Assembly: GCA_002418835.1 (NCBI GenBank)
Contig: DIEX01000013.1
Location: forward strand, 1 to 64,000
Origin: Spirochaetia bacterium UBA5763
Lineage (GTDB): Bacteria > Spirochaetota > UBA4802 > UBA5550
Reading direction: 5' to 3'
Length of the DNA stretch: 64,000 bases
The position numbers were made by a program, and so were the translations under genes. Numbering within the stretch: the first letter of the stretch is position 1; the number at the start of each line of letters is the position of its first letter. The notes beneath the pieces are model-generated. The model was given only the letters and a program-made list of their open reading frames with translations. It did not search any database and was not told where the DNA came from. Of the stretch, positions 1-9,118 are shown piece after piece.

Positions 1-10
1 ACAGGGTTTT

Positions 11-661
11 TCAGGAGACTGTTAATATATCTTCAATTTTCATATAATCGAGAAACTTATATGAAAATTTTGCAGCATATTTATTTAAATGTGTTACTAT
101 ATCTTTTTTATAGTATTGTACTGTCAAACTTTGGTCAGCAATTATATAAAGAGTTTTAATCTCCGGATGGAATTTTAATATTGTTTCAACTGTTCCGACT
201 GTATCGGCATTTTCAAGAACACCGGTAATCCCTGCCGGGATGGTTTCAATCTTATTTTCAAAACCACTTAACCCGGCGAACACAATAGGCAATTCTTTGA
301 AAAGGGTTTTTCTGAATTTTATTACAAAATTATAAGCCCCATTATCATTTACTATGATAACTTCAGGTTTGAACTTCTTGACCTTAAAACTTATTATTTC
401 ATTACACCAGAGGAGATAGATATTTTCCGTGAATCTGTTCAAGTCCAGGAATTCTACCATAAATTCTGATTGGGGATATTGTTTCTTGATATAATTTATT
501 TGAGCCATAGTGAGGTCTCTCGTCCAGGAATAATCAATATGATATGAGTTAATAATATAAATTTTTCTGCATTCTTCTAATTCGGAAGGGCGCAGTTCGG
601 CTTTAATTAAAATTAAAAAAATGCATATTGAAAGTACTTGAGTTATAAATTTTATATGCAT
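11..661 (-). CDS. Truncated periplasmic-binding-like protein (ABC_sub_bind-type sensor fragment)
   Basis: 216 residues. The N-terminus is hydrophobic (about residues 4-20, signal peptide or anchor). It is followed by an alpha/beta domain containing IYIINSYHIDYSWT, PEVIIVNDNGAYNFVI and LPIVFAGLSGF, which resembles the substrate-binding domain found at the N-terminus of some histidine kinases and as free ABC binding proteins. Those domains usually run about 300 residues, so this one stops early. Just before the TGA stop, a one-base change of frame would continue as INSLLKNP and stay open to the window edge, which suggests a frameshift or a contig-end error. No clear Shine-Dalgarno precedes the ATG. 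Family assignment is tentative; a degraded sensor kinase is the main alternative. Confidence 0.45.
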   Translation of the reverse strand: MHIKFITQVLSICIFLILIKAELRPSELEECRKIYIINSYHIDYSWTRDLTMAQINYIKKQYPQSEFMVEFLDLNRFTENIYLLWCNEIISFKVKKFKPEVIIVNDNGAYNFVIKFRKTLFKELPIVFAGLSGFENKIETIPAGITGVLENADTVGTVETILKFHPEIKTLYIIADQSLTVQYYKKDIVTHLNKYAAKFSYKFLDYMKIEDILTVS

Positions 662-861
662 GAGCCCTGGCTTGAGTTTTTTGTTTTAAACCTTCTCTAT
701 TCCCATAATAATATAATATATCAGGAAAAAAATATGATTACCTGTTTTTGTTGTAAAAAATTAAGCCCTTGAATGGTTGTTACAAAACTGAAACAAACTG
801 GTCTCTGATAAATCGCATATTTCGGTGAAACCGGTCCGACATTCCGGGGCTGCAGTTTAGA

Positions 862-1701
862 TCACTCCCTGCACGCAACAACAGCAAATTCATGGGATTC
901 CGAACTATAAACATCCCCCGCAACATTAGAAAAAACATCTTTTATCACAATGTTATTGTTACCGAACTCCTCTTTTATTGAATCTTCACTGAAACACTGA
1001 AACCAGTTATAAACAGTGCGTTTATCTGACTTGCTGTATATCGTATATTTATCAAGTAACAGCTTCACATCATCATACTTGAAAGTATTAAGAAAGCAAT
1101 AGCAATCCTCAGCAGACCAGAACTTATCCATCATATTAAGTTCATAAACAGCTTTTTCCTGAACAGACCTGAAATAGCTCAGTGAATAAACATCCAGAAG
1201 AAGGGAGCCGCCGCTGTTAAGCATTTTATAAAAACTGCCAAGCATAATGCTGCGCTGCTCAGGGCTCAATGCAGTGAAGTCACACATAATCATAATAACA
1301 AGATCAAATTTCTCTTCAGTTTTGTATTCAAGATAGTCTGAATGAATATAGTTAATGCTCTGATTGTTTTTGCGGGCCTCTTTAGTTGCGTAGTCAAGGG
1401 ACCCTTTGGAAAAATCTATACCTGTAATACCTGCACCGCTTTTTGCAAGACGTGACGTATAAAGTCCTGGGCCGCATCCGAAGTCTATAACCTTTGAACC
1501 CGGGCCCAGATTAAAATATTCAATAATCCATTCTGCTGAACGATCAATAAACCTGCGGTTTCTCGATGCTGCATCAACCGATTCATTCAGGTGATATTCA
1601 AGCATCCTCTGTGAAGTATATCCGTCAGTCCATAAATCCTCTGCCGTATAATACTCGTAAGGTTTCGGCCGTTTGTTTATTTCTGATAGTTCGCCAAACA
1701 T
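862..1701 (-). CDS. Class I SAM-dependent methyltransferase
   Basis: 279 residues. The SAM-binding motif I is clear: VIDFGCGPGLYTSRLA near residue 70, followed by an acidic strand end (GIDFSKGSLDYA) and a motif II-like stretch (FDLVIMIMCDFTAL). These mark a Rossmann-fold methyltransferase of the Methyltransf_11/25 type; small-molecule substrates are usual for this group but none can be deduced. The first 50 residues form a helical lid. AGGAG sits 8 bases before the ATG, supporting the start. The gene stands alone, facing away from the FadL-like gene, so context gives no pathway. Confidence 0.85.
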   Translation of the reverse strand: MFGELSEINKRPKPYEYYTAEDLWTDGYTSQRMLEYHLNESVDAASRNRRFIDRSAEWIIEYFNLGPGSKVIDFGCGPGLYTSRLAKSGAGITGIDFSKGSLDYATKEARKNNQSINYIHSDYLEYKTEEKFDLVIMIMCDFTALSPEQRSIMLGSFYKMLNSGGSLLLDVYSLSYFRSVQEKAVYELNMMDKFWSAEDCYCFLNTFKYDDVKLLLDKYTIYSKSDKRTVYNWFQCFSEDSIKEEFGNNNIVIKDVFSNVAGDVYSSESHEFAVVACRE

Positions 1702-2083
1702 CTGTTATTCTCCTGTATCCCTGCGACACTTGCAGGGTTTAAAATAATCTGTAATTCAGCATAGATCTTTACACTGAAAGTTTCAGTTTTATTATAAATA
1801 TATTCTTCCGCGTTTCCCGCTAAAATCGAATACTAAACACACTCCATCGCACCTCACTTACGTGTCATTTTATATCAAATTGTGGCGTATGTTTTGCCTC
1901 TGACTAAATTCTGTTTGACTCAAAATAATTACAGGGAAGCAGCATTAAAAACTACACGCAGAGGGGAGTTATTACTCCCTGCGATGATAAAACAAACAGG
2001 GAGGATCAATATAATTTTTTAATCTGAATTTCAACTGTAAAATTAAAAATTTTTAAATGATTTTTTTAAAGAGGAGATATTTT
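1702..2083. other. Divergent intergenic region with a 5'-leader hairpin
   Basis: 382 bases between the divergent methyltransferase and FadL-like genes. It holds no credible reading frame. A GGGAGT-TATT-ACTCCC hairpin (1964-1979), extended by flanking GCAG/CTGC pairs, lies about 105 bases upstream of the FadL-like start and could be an operator or a leader structure. A TTGACT (1915-1920) is not followed by a good -10 box at normal spacing. Confidence 0.35.
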
Positions 2084-3430
2084 ATGAAACAGAAAATGTT
2101 AAAAACTGTATTTGCATTAGCGATTTTGATAATCAGTACAGCAGCATTTGCAATGAGTACAGAGGTAGTAACTGACCAGAGCGCGAAATACTGGATCAAC
2201 AGTGCAAGATATGCTTCAACTGATAATTCGGCTGATATTGCCTACTACAATCCCGCAGGTACAGCTTTCATGGATAGCGGGATTTATTTTTCTCTCAGCA
2301 CACAGACTCTTTTGATTCCATATGATCAAAAATTTGCTATGCCTGCCGCAGGTTTTAGTGAGTCATATTCACAGGATAAACCTGTTCTTTCTATCCCGAA
2401 TTTTTATGTTGTTGATAACCTCGGCAAACAGGGGATTGGGAACCTGGCCATTTTCTTCAACGCCGGGATAATAGGCGGAGGGGGTAATCTTGCATGGGAT
2501 GGGACTGCGGGTGCTGCGGCATTAGGCTTCGCCACTGCGGGTAAAACAGCATCATCCCTGAAAAAAACTGATATAGATTTCGATGCAAGTGCCGGAATGT
2601 ATCAGATCGGCACAGGTGCTTCATATTCGCTTAATGATCTTATAAGCCTCAGTGCCGGCGCACGATATGTAATTGCACGCAAGAGCATCAGCATTGACGG
2701 GCAATATTTTTTTGAAGGGACTGCCCCTCTTCCCGCTTCATGGACTCTTGACCTCGATTACGAAACAGAGCTTGCTGCTGAAGGATACTGTTTCATCTTC
2801 GGTGTAGATCTAAAGCCGGTAAAAGATCTCAATGTCGGCATCAAGTATGAAACTGAAACCGGCCTGAGATATAAGTATGATGATAAAAAAAATACAGCAT
2901 CCGATTCCGTTGGTAATACCGTAGCTCCAGGAGTTGCTTCTCAGCTTGCCGCGAATGATGGTACAAAGACCGATGCGAACCTCCCTGCGATACTTGCCAT
3001 AGGTGCCGAATACAATATCACTGATGCTTTTATGATTAGCGCAAGCTCTGTTTTATACTTCATGAATAAAGCGGACATGGACGGAGTGGAAGATTTTTAT
3101 AACACAGGTTATGACCTTACTATTGGTACTACATATAAAGCCATGGAAGATCTTAAAATCGGATGCAGCGTAAACTATACAACAACCGGGGCTAAAGATA
3201 AATACTATAAAGCTGACGGTCAACTGCTAACAGCCAGTACAAATCCTCCGCTTGACTGGGTATATATAAGTGGCGGAGCAACATATAATGTGACACCGGA
3301 TCTTGACATCACAGGATCAATAGCATTGATTCACTACCTGCCGAAAGATATTACAACATCCGGCGGATTTGATGTGGAATATAAGAAAGAAACTTACGTT
3401 ATTGCTTTTGAAGCTGGTTATAAAATATGA
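2084..3430 (+). CDS. FadL/OmpP1-family outer-membrane protein
   Basis: 448 residues from the ATG at 2084, chosen because GAGGAG lies 8 bases upstream and the product then opens with a classic signal peptide (MKQKMLKTVFALAILII... ending AFA). The mature N-terminus carries STDNSADIAYYNPAGTAFM, matching the FadL-type hatch region with its NPAG motif. The rest alternates amphipathic strands with an aromatic C-terminus (FEAGYKI), as expected for a beta-barrel. FadL proteins take hydrophobic compounds such as long-chain fatty acids across the outer membrane; the actual substrate here is unknown. The neighbouring TetR gene is convergent, so co-regulation is not implied. Confidence 0.8.
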   Translation: MKQKMLKTVFALAILIISTAAFAMSTEVVTDQSAKYWINSARYASTDNSADIAYYNPAGTAFMDSGIYFSLSTQTLLIPYDQKFAMPAAGFSESYSQDKPVLSIPNFYVVDNLGKQGIGNLAIFFNAGIIGGGGNLAWDGTAGAAALGFATAGKTASSLKKTDIDFDASAGMYQIGTGASYSLNDLISLSAGARYVIARKSISIDGQYFFEGTAPLPASWTLDLDYETELAAEGYCFIFGVDLKPVKDLNVGIKYETETGLRYKYDDKKNTASDSVGNTVAPGVASQLAANDGTKTDANLPAILAIGAEYNITDAFMISASSVLYFMNKADMDGVEDFYNTGYDLTIGTTYKAMEDLKIGCSVNYTTTGAKDKYYKADGQLLTASTNPPLDWVYISGGATYNVTPDLDITGSIALIHYLPKDITTSGGFDVEYKKETYVIAFEAGYKI

Positions 3431-3444
3431 TGTAATTTAAATGC

Positions 3445-3484
3445 TTTTATATTCTGCGGTACTGCATAGCCGCAGAATATAAAA
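3445..3484. terminator. Bidirectional intrinsic terminator
   Basis: A perfect 15-bp inverted repeat (TTTTATATTCTGCGG and its complement, 10-base loop) sits between the convergent FadL-like and TetR genes. The A/T tracts at both stem bases give a U-run in either direction. Confidence 0.8.
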
Positions 3485-3516
3485 ATTCAATAGAAGAATT
3501 TTTACGAATTCAAAGA

Positions 3517-4131
3517 CTATAAAGTACCCTGAACTCTTTCTTTTTTTTTGCTCTTAATGTATTCTTCTGAGATTTTATTTATATTCATGGCAGACTTCTT
3601 AAAAACATCTGTTATTATTTCAAAGGGGGTGTTCATCTCATTTTCAAACCATTTTTTTAACACCATGTAAACCCCTCCTGCAAGGTAATGCACCAGGCAT
3701 TGATGGTATTCATCAAGCTCCTGAAGATGTTGAGCCTTCATGTGGAACAGGGAAAAAAACCCCGATAACTTTTCGAGAGCCTGGAGTCCAAGGCCTGCTT
3801 TCAGCAGCGCTTTAAACAGTGCTTCATTCCGCTGCCATAAATACACCAGCTGTTTAACTTCAAAATCCCAGGTCAGATCTTTTTTGGTCTCCAGGTTTTT
3901 TTGAACTTTTTGAATATATTCATCAAGGATCTCATCTATCTCAGTTAAAAGAATATCGTCCATACTGCTGTAGTTGCGGTAAAAAGTCTGCCGTGCAATA
4001 TCCGCGTTCTCAGTAAGCTCAGTAATGCTTATCTCTGAATACTCCTTTTTTTCAAGCAGTTCCAGCAAAGTTTCGAGGAGCCATGCCCTTGTCCGTTTTG
4101 AGCGTTTATCCCGGTTCATTCTATGCACCAT
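3517..4131 (-). CDS. TetR/AcrR-family transcriptional regulator
   Basis: 204 residues. The N-terminal helix-turn-helix reads SITELTENADIARQTFYRNYSSMDDILL (residues about 34-61), the typical TetR pattern; the C-terminal helical domain is divergent, as expected of the ligand-binding and dimerisation half. ATG codons at 4131 and 4119 are both possible. It is divergent from the flavoprotein gene with about 200 bases between them, the usual arrangement for a TetR repressor controlling its neighbour. A perfect TACATATGTA palindrome in that spacer is a candidate operator. The ligand is unknown. Confidence 0.85.
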   Translation of the reverse strand: MVHRMNRDKRSKRTRAWLLETLLELLEKKEYSEISITELTENADIARQTFYRNYSSMDDILLTEIDEILDEYIQKVQKNLETKKDLTWDFEVKQLVYLWQRNEALFKALLKAGLGLQALEKLSGFFSLFHMKAQHLQELDEYHQCLVHYLAGGVYMVLKKWFENEMNTPFEIITDVFKKSAMNINKISEEYIKSKKKERVQGTL

Positions 4132-4176
4132 TTTCTCTGGTTTTGTGGCGTAATTCTACAGGTAAAATCATCACAC

Positions 4177-4254
4177 TTGACAATCGTAATTAATGATAGT
4201 ACATCTGTCAATTAAGTTACATATGTATCCAAATTGACTTTTGTCCATTATAAT
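4177..4254. promoter_or_regulatory. Divergent promoter/operator region of the TetR-flavoprotein pair
   Basis: The spacer contains TTGACA (4177-4182) facing TGTCAA (4206-4211), a 10-bp palindrome TACATATGTA (4218-4227) and TATAAT (4249-4254). The palindrome lies where a TetR dimer would block transcription of the flavoprotein gene. No -35 at ideal spacing from the TATAAT is evident, so promoter assignment is weak. Confidence 0.35.
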
Positions 4255-4338
4255 GGAGCAGCATGCTTAAATATCGAACCGGAAGTTCGATCAGATAATT
4301 ATTTGTACCTCCGGCTTTTGCCGGAAAAGGAGAAAGTT

Positions 4339-6009
4339 ATGAATAAGACTGAAAAGTCATATAACTCATGGCATGGCCCTGAACCTGAAATCCCTCTATC
4401 GGTTATCAGTGAAACAATTGAAACCGAGATACTGATCTGCGGCGCGGGTAATGCCGGTATGGCTGCCGCTATTGTTGCCGGGAATAAGGGAGCAAAGACC
4501 ATTGTCATTGAGAAAGACAAAAAGATGGGATTGATTAAGCCATATATGGGGGCAATTGATACAAAGGCTCAAAAGGCGGCGGGAAATAAAGCCAGTGTTG
4601 ATAAAGAAGAGATTATAAAGGAACTGGTAAATTACTCAACAAAGTATACTGACGAGCTGAAAATTTATGGGGACTATAAACGGTCTAAATACCTTGGAAC
4701 CAATAAAGTTGACGAAAAGCTTGTACGGCTCTGGGCGGATGAAAGCGGCGCTACTTTTGATTTTATCGCTGAAGAACTTTCAGAATATGGAATAAAACAT
4801 GTGGCTGAATATAACATCGGCCATGGGCATCATGGTCCATTCAAGGCATTCCCCATCCATACTAAACTGCTTGTGCCCTTTCACAAAGGGGGAATTTTTG
4901 CAGTTTCACATGGCGGTGTTTATGTACTGGAAAAGTTTTTCATCAAGAAGGTCAAAAGCTATGGCGTTAAACTCATGTTTAACACAGGCCTGGTCAAAGT
5001 CATTAAAGAGGGGAACCGGGTTGTTGGAGTTATTGCCAGGAAGTCAAATGGAAAGTATATCAGGATCAATGCCAGTAAAGGCGTACTGATTGCCACAGGC
5101 GGTTATGCGGCCAATGAGAAACTTATCGCAAAACGCAACCCTGAAGCTGTATCTGTATCAACAGTGAGGTACGAACAGAAGTGCAACCGGGGTGATGGCA
5201 TAAGGGCCGGAGTATGGGCCGGAGGAGAAAAAGATGATTACCCCTCAGCAATGGTTTTCGACCGCGGGCCTGTAAAACCAGGCGGAAAAGCGGATGTCCC
5301 TATAAAAGCCGGTGCAACATTCGATTCATTCTTCATGGCAAGCCAGCCCTTCATGAAGGTCAATATGAACGGTAAACGCTTTACCAGTGAATCTGTCCCC
5401 TATGATATTGTTCTTTATCCTCTTCAGGATCAGAAGAATGGTGTGTCCTGTATCATCTGGGATGCGAATTACTGGAAACATATAAAGTCCTTTGATACCA
5501 TCGGCTGCTCACGAATGATTAAGAGCAACAGCAGACCCAAAACACTGGAGGGTATGGGATTCCTGCCGAATTACATCCTGATGACACTGATGAGAATGAA
5601 GGGGATGTTAAAGAAGTCCGGAACAATAGAAGGCCTGGCAAAGAAACTTAAGCTCCCCCCCGAAGAACTTAAAGCTACAGTCGATCGATATAACGAGATG
5701 GCAAGAATCGGTGCGGACAGAGATTTCGGCAAAGATCCGGACACCCTGCTCCCACTGACAAAACCGCCATTCTATGGTATTACTAACGCGGGGTGGTTCC
5801 TTACAACAATGGACGGGCTTCGTATAAACGCAAACATTCAGGTTGTGGATAAAAACGGGAATGCCATTGAAGGTTTGTACGCGGCAGGAGATGTTGCCGG
5901 CGGATTTTTCGGAGACAACTTATACCCGGAACTGTGTGTCGGTGTTGCTGTTGGCAAAACAATGACCTTCGCCCGTCATGCGATACTGCATATGACAGGT
6001 AATGTATAA
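4339..6009 (+). CDS. FAD-dependent oxidoreductase, fumarate reductase/KstD-like flavoprotein
   Basis: 556 residues from the ATG at 4339, with AAGGAG 6 bases upstream; longer upstream frames lack a ribosome site. A dinucleotide-binding motif (ILICGAGNAGMAAAIVAGNKGAKTIVIEKD) begins near residue 30. The C-terminus has the second FAD motif (IEGLYAAGDVAGGFFGDN) and the VGVAVGKTMTFAR helix of the FAD_binding_2 fold. Relatives reduce or oxidise C-C double bonds (fumarate, urocanate, 3-ketosteroids). There is no fused FMN or haem domain, so electrons must come from a separate partner. The only neighbour in the unit is a DUF3237 gene. The substrate cannot be read from sequence. Confidence 0.8.
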   Translation: MNKTEKSYNSWHGPEPEIPLSVISETIETEILICGAGNAGMAAAIVAGNKGAKTIVIEKDKKMGLIKPYMGAIDTKAQKAAGNKASVDKEEIIKELVNYSTKYTDELKIYGDYKRSKYLGTNKVDEKLVRLWADESGATFDFIAEELSEYGIKHVAEYNIGHGHHGPFKAFPIHTKLLVPFHKGGIFAVSHGGVYVLEKFFIKKVKSYGVKLMFNTGLVKVIKEGNRVVGVIARKSNGKYIRINASKGVLIATGGYAANEKLIAKRNPEAVSVSTVRYEQKCNRGDGIRAGVWAGGEKDDYPSAMVFDRGPVKPGGKADVPIKAGATFDSFFMASQPFMKVNMNGKRFTSESVPYDIVLYPLQDQKNGVSCIIWDANYWKHIKSFDTIGCSRMIKSNSRPKTLEGMGFLPNYILMTLMRMKGMLKKSGTIEGLAKKLKLPPEELKATVDRYNEMARIGADRDFGKDPDTLLPLTKPPFYGITNAGWFLTTMDGLRINANIQVVDKNGNAIEGLYAAGDVAGGFFGDNLYPELCVGVAVGKTMTFARHAILHMTGNV

Positions 6010-6097
6010 CAGGTAAAATGACTTTTGTCCTCTGTTTCTAAAGTATTACTTTAATTGAATGCAAAAATTTAACAGCTACTGCTGGAGGAGTTAAAAG

Positions 6098-6532
6098 ATG
6101 CTTAATAATAATTTATCCGTTGATCAAATTGAAAAAATAATGTACATGAAAGCAAAGGTTACCAGCCTGGTGGATTATGGAATGACAGCTTCCGGAGTCC
6201 GTTTTGATGTCGGTTTCGAAGGCCAGTTAAGTGGAGAAACCATTAATGGGAAGATGCAGGGGGTCGACTATTTCCTGATGTGCCCGGACGGAGTCGGGCT
6301 GATTGATGTCCGCGGGGTGATTTATACGGATGACGGGGCAAAAATTGCCGTTTCTATAGCAGGCTTTATGACTGGACCTGAAATAAAGGATTCACATGTC
6401 TGTTTTGAAACCGGTGACGAAAAATACAAGTGGCTCTGCAATGCCACTGTGGTTGGTAAAGGGCAGAATTTCCCGGTTGAAGGTGGAGGACTGCCGAAAG
6501 AATTTGAAGTTGTATATTACGTGATTCGTTAA
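6098..6532 (+). CDS. DUF3237 family protein
   Basis: 144 residues with the family pattern GKMQGVDYFLMCPDGVGLIDVRGVIYTDDGA and a late CFETGDEKYKWLCNATVVGKG block. DUF3237 proteins are small beta-barrels of unknown function, often next to flavoenzymes or ring-modifying enzymes. GGAGGAG lies about 6 bases before the ATG. The gene is 88 bases after the flavoprotein and is probably co-transcribed, so an accessory or substrate-handling role in the same TetR-controlled reaction is an inference. Confidence 0.75.
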   Translation: MLNNNLSVDQIEKIMYMKAKVTSLVDYGMTASGVRFDVGFEGQLSGETINGKMQGVDYFLMCPDGVGLIDVRGVIYTDDGAKIAVSIAGFMTGPEIKDSHVCFETGDEKYKWLCNATVVGKGQNFPVEGGGLPKEFEVVYYVIR

Positions 6533-6637
6533 AAACTACAGGTTTAGAAGATCAGATTTCATCTGACACAATAATTCCGGATGATGTCTGGAAGACAAAC
6601 TATCAAGGCTTTTCTTTTTATTATATTTTTTGAATCT

Positions 6638-6695
6638 AAAAAGGTCTCCATCGGTGTTTAACTCCCGAAAACCCGCCGGTGTGAGACCTTTTTTT
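6638..6695 (+). terminator. Likely intrinsic terminator after the DUF3237 gene
   Basis: An 11-bp stem (AAAAAGGTCTC, 6638-6648, with GAGACCTTTTT, 6683-6693) is followed by further T residues. The 34-base loop is long, but stem plus T-run placed about 100 bases after the stop supports termination of the flavoprotein unit. Confidence 0.6.
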
Positions 6696-6789
6696 ATAAA
6701 CTTTATAGGGCTCTGCAAATTCAAGCTTTACTTTATTCTGCCTTATACTGATAAAGAAATATCATAAAATTCAGGTAATATAATAAAAT

Positions 6790-7185
6790 ATGAAATCCCT
6801 ATTTAAAATAACAAGTATTGCAACTGCTGCTTTATTCATCTTTCTGTTCATTCAGACTTTCTTTACATCAGAAGCTTTTATAACTGATATGGGACTGGTG
6901 CCGGATACGGCATCAATAATTCTTATCAGGAGAGCTTCATTATTTATGCTGGGATTAGCGGTATTAATGTTTTTATCACAGAATCTCCCTGTTTCAAAAG
7001 GCAGAATTTATTTAAGCATTTCAATGACGGTAATATTCTTTTCACTTGCAATCAACGGAAGTTCCGGATATTTATACGGTAATTATAACTCTTCGATTTT
7101 TATCGCAATTAGTATTGAATCTATACTGGGGCTTGCTTTTGTTTTGAACATTATAACTGACAGAAAATCGGTAAAAGAACAATGA
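6790..7185 (+). CDS. Small integral membrane protein, unknown function
   Basis: 131 residues with four predicted membrane segments (about residues 7-26, 40-62, 72-90 and 98-118) joined by short loops, and a charged C-terminus (TDRKSVKEQ). The overall plan resembles small DUF4345/DoxX-like proteins, but no diagnostic motif is visible. No strong Shine-Dalgarno precedes the ATG. It stands alone between the terminator of the flavoprotein unit and the convergent minus-strand locus. Confidence 0.6.
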   Translation: MKSLFKITSIATAALFIFLFIQTFFTSEAFITDMGLVPDTASIILIRRASLFMLGLAVLMFLSQNLPVSKGRIYLSISMTVIFFSLAINGSSGYLYGNYNSSIFIAISIESILGLAFVLNIITDRKSVKEQ

Positions 7186-7341
7186 CATGCTTTCATCAGA
7201 TAGTTCCCCCAAAAGAACTGAAGGAATGCATTATATATTTAATTACTATGCTTATGCGGTTCCAGTGGAGTTTTTTCTCCCGGCTGGTATATGTGCTGCA
7301 CCTCATAAAAGGGAGAACAGTTTTACCCGTTTTTCACTTAT

Positions 7342-7470
7342 TCAATTCATCTCCGGATCAAAGGGCCTGCAGAAATGATAGCCCTGGCAGAGGTGGATGT
7401 TAAGTTCTTTAACCTTTGCGTAAATTGCCTCATAAACCATTGCAAGGCGTGATTCAGATTTTACAAACAG
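7342..7470 (-). pseudogene. Possible EAL-domain C-terminal relic
   Basis: A 42-codon stretch in the same frame as, and directly after, the TAA of the radical SAM gene ends in KELNIHLCQGYHFCRPFDPEMN. This resembles the closing segment of EAL phosphodiesterases (x-CQGYxFxRPxxPE). The preceding residues lack the usual AEGVE motif, so if genuine it is only a fragment. The similarity is judged by eye and could be chance. Confidence 0.22.
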
Positions 7471-8436
7471 TTACACCTTCATTGCAGAAAGATCTGCAAG
7501 TTCAACTATCCTCTCAATACCCTCAACATTCCTGTTATCTATGACCTTGAATTCACCCGCAAGAGCTACAGGGAGCAGATCTGTAAAGAGCATATTCGCC
7601 CCGGCCTTAAGGGCATTCAGATTACCATCTATATCGCCGAAACCGTTTTTTATCTCTTCACCGGGCTGCTGTGCAGTAATATTAACTTCCGGGAGCATAA
7701 GCCTCAGTATTGATATTTCCTTTAAAATAATCTCCAGGCTCCCCCTGCTGTTATTCTGAGCCAGAGGTGTACCGGGAACCGGCATGTATGGAACAACAGG
7801 GGCCCAGCTTATATTAAGCTCCTTCATTATCAGAATATCATCCGCGATACTATCAAGGCTCTGTCCCGGCAAACCGGTGATATTTCCTGAGGCAAGCTTC
7901 ATCCTACTGTTCGCGATGTACTCAATACACTTCATCCGTCCGTCAAAAGAACCGGTTGGCTTGATTTTACCGAAGAGGTTTCTGTCAGTAGTTTCAAACT
8001 TCAGAACATATTCATCAAGTCCCGCATCTTCAAAGGCATCGTAATATTCATAAGGCATCTCACCTGCCGCAAGGCTCAGGAAGAGTCCGTGTTTTTTTCC
8101 ATGCACGATTATCTCAAGCAGGTTATCCAGCCTGTAATCCGGGTCCTCTCCTGATATAAGGAAGAGCCTTTCAAATCCGGAAGCTGCTGCGGCTTCAATT
8201 GTATTTTTTATATCTGTAAGAGAGAGTCTGTAGCGCCTGATTTTTTTATTCTCAGCTCTCATGCCGCAATAGGCGCACTGATTTCTGCAAATGTTACTGT
8301 ACCCAAGCATTGCCGTTATAATAATCCTGTTGCCCGAACGTGCATAAACTTTTTTGGCTTCAGACATGACTGTTGCCTTAAATTCATTTTCCGGCATTGT
8401 CAGATGTTCAAGTATTTCCTGTTTAGTTGTTATCAT
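7471..8436 (-). CDS. HydE/BioB-like radical SAM protein
   Basis: 321 residues from the ATG at 8436 (AGAGG 7-8 bases upstream); the longer frame has no ribosome site. The radical SAM cluster motif CX3CX2C is C50-C54-C57 in YSNICRNQCAYCGMR. SGED, the KFETTDRNLF segment and GNITGLPGQ follow the HydE/PylB/HmdB subgroup pattern (RYRLS, SGED, FET, GLPGQ). These enzymes build or rearrange small cofactor precursors: HydE in the [FeFe]-hydrogenase H-cluster, BioB in biotin, PylB in pyrrolysine. No HydF, HydG or hydrogenase gene is near, so classical HydE function is not supported. It closes an operon for an NMT1-type importer, suggesting it acts on the imported compound or makes a cofactor. Confidence 0.75.
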   Translation of the reverse strand: MITTKQEILEHLTMPENEFKATVMSEAKKVYARSGNRIIITAMLGYSNICRNQCAYCGMRAENKKIRRYRLSLTDIKNTIEAAAASGFERLFLISGEDPDYRLDNLLEIIVHGKKHGLFLSLAAGEMPYEYYDAFEDAGLDEYVLKFETTDRNLFGKIKPTGSFDGRMKCIEYIANSRMKLASGNITGLPGQSLDSIADDILIMKELNISWAPVVPYMPVPGTPLAQNNSRGSLEIILKEISILRLMLPEVNITAQQPGEEIKNGFGDIDGNLNALKAGANMLFTDLLPVALAGEFKVIDNRNVEGIERIVELADLSAMKV

Positions 8437-8500
8437 CTTATTTCCTCTTTCAATTGTACGATTCTGCACGATTAATCTAAAACAGATCCGGAACTTCTTT

Positions 8501-9118
8501 TTACAGATCGAGCACAAGGGGGAGAGTGCATTCATCAAGATTAACCAGCCTGTAATCAATTCCGTTCAGTTCCTCAAGGGAATGCGTAACCATAAACACA
8601 GTTGCCCCCCTTTCAAGCACTGCTTCAGAAACTCTCCCTCTGATCTTTTCAATATTCCCGCTGTCAAGAAAAGCAAAGGGCTCATCAAGAAAGAGAATAT
8701 CCGGTTCAATGGAGAGACACCTGGCGATATTCAGCCTCCTCTTCATCCCTCCGCTCATCTCACCCGGCTTTTTAAACCTGCACTCATAGAGACCAACAGC
8801 ATCGAGCCAGTGAACAGCACGTTCCATCGCTGTTTTATTATCGTAATACGAACGCAGTGCGAGAAGAATATTCTCCTCTGCAGTTTTCCAGTCAAGGAGC
8901 CTGTCATCCTGGAATACAAATCCCACACGTTCAGAACCAAGTGCGACGCTCCCTGAATCAGGGCTGCATACCCCGGCAAGGGTGCTGATAAGAGTTGTCT
9001 TTCCGCATCCTGAAGTTCCGTAAAAGCATATCCACTCCCCTTTACCGACATTTAAATTAATATTTTCAAGAACCTGCTGTTTCCCGTAAAATTTTTTTAC
9101 CCCTTCGGCGCGTATCAT
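8501..9118 (-). CDS. ABC importer ATPase (NMT1/TauB/SsuB type)
   Basis: 205 residues, short for an SsuB/TauB-like ATPase (usually about 250). Walker A is GTSGCGKTT (near residue 34), the Q-loop is VGFVFQDDRLLDW, the signature is MSGGMKRRLNIAR, Walker B is ILFLDEPFAFLD and the H-loop is VTHS. The start overlaps the permease stop by four bases (ATGA). With the permease and binding protein it forms a nitrate/sulfonate/taurine/pyrimidine-type importer that would take a compound from the periplasm into the cytoplasm. The downstream partner is the radical SAM gene, 64 bases away. Confidence 0.9.
   Translation of the reverse strand: MIRAEGVKKFYGKQQVLENINLNVGKGEWICFYGTSGCGKTTLISTLAGVCSPDSGSVALGSERVGFVFQDDRLLDWKTAEENILLALRSYYDNKTAMERAVHWLDAVGLYECRFKKPGEMSGGMKRRLNIARCLSIEPDILFLDEPFAFLDSGNIEKIRGRVSEAVLERGATVFMVTHSLEELNGIDYRLVNLDECTLPLVLDL

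Noticed and set aside
6536..6724. 62-residue minus-strand frame over the terminator after the DUF3237 gene
   Set aside because: It spans a clear hairpin with T-run, has no ribosome site and no family resemblance.
7182..7403. Two short overlapping plus-strand frames after the small membrane protein
   Set aside because: They overlap each other in different frames, lack ribosome sites and have unstructured composition.
7471..8436. Canonical [FeFe]-hydrogenase maturase HydE
   Set aside because: The family pattern fits, but no hydF, hydG or hydrogenase is near and the importer context differs, so the gene symbol was withheld.
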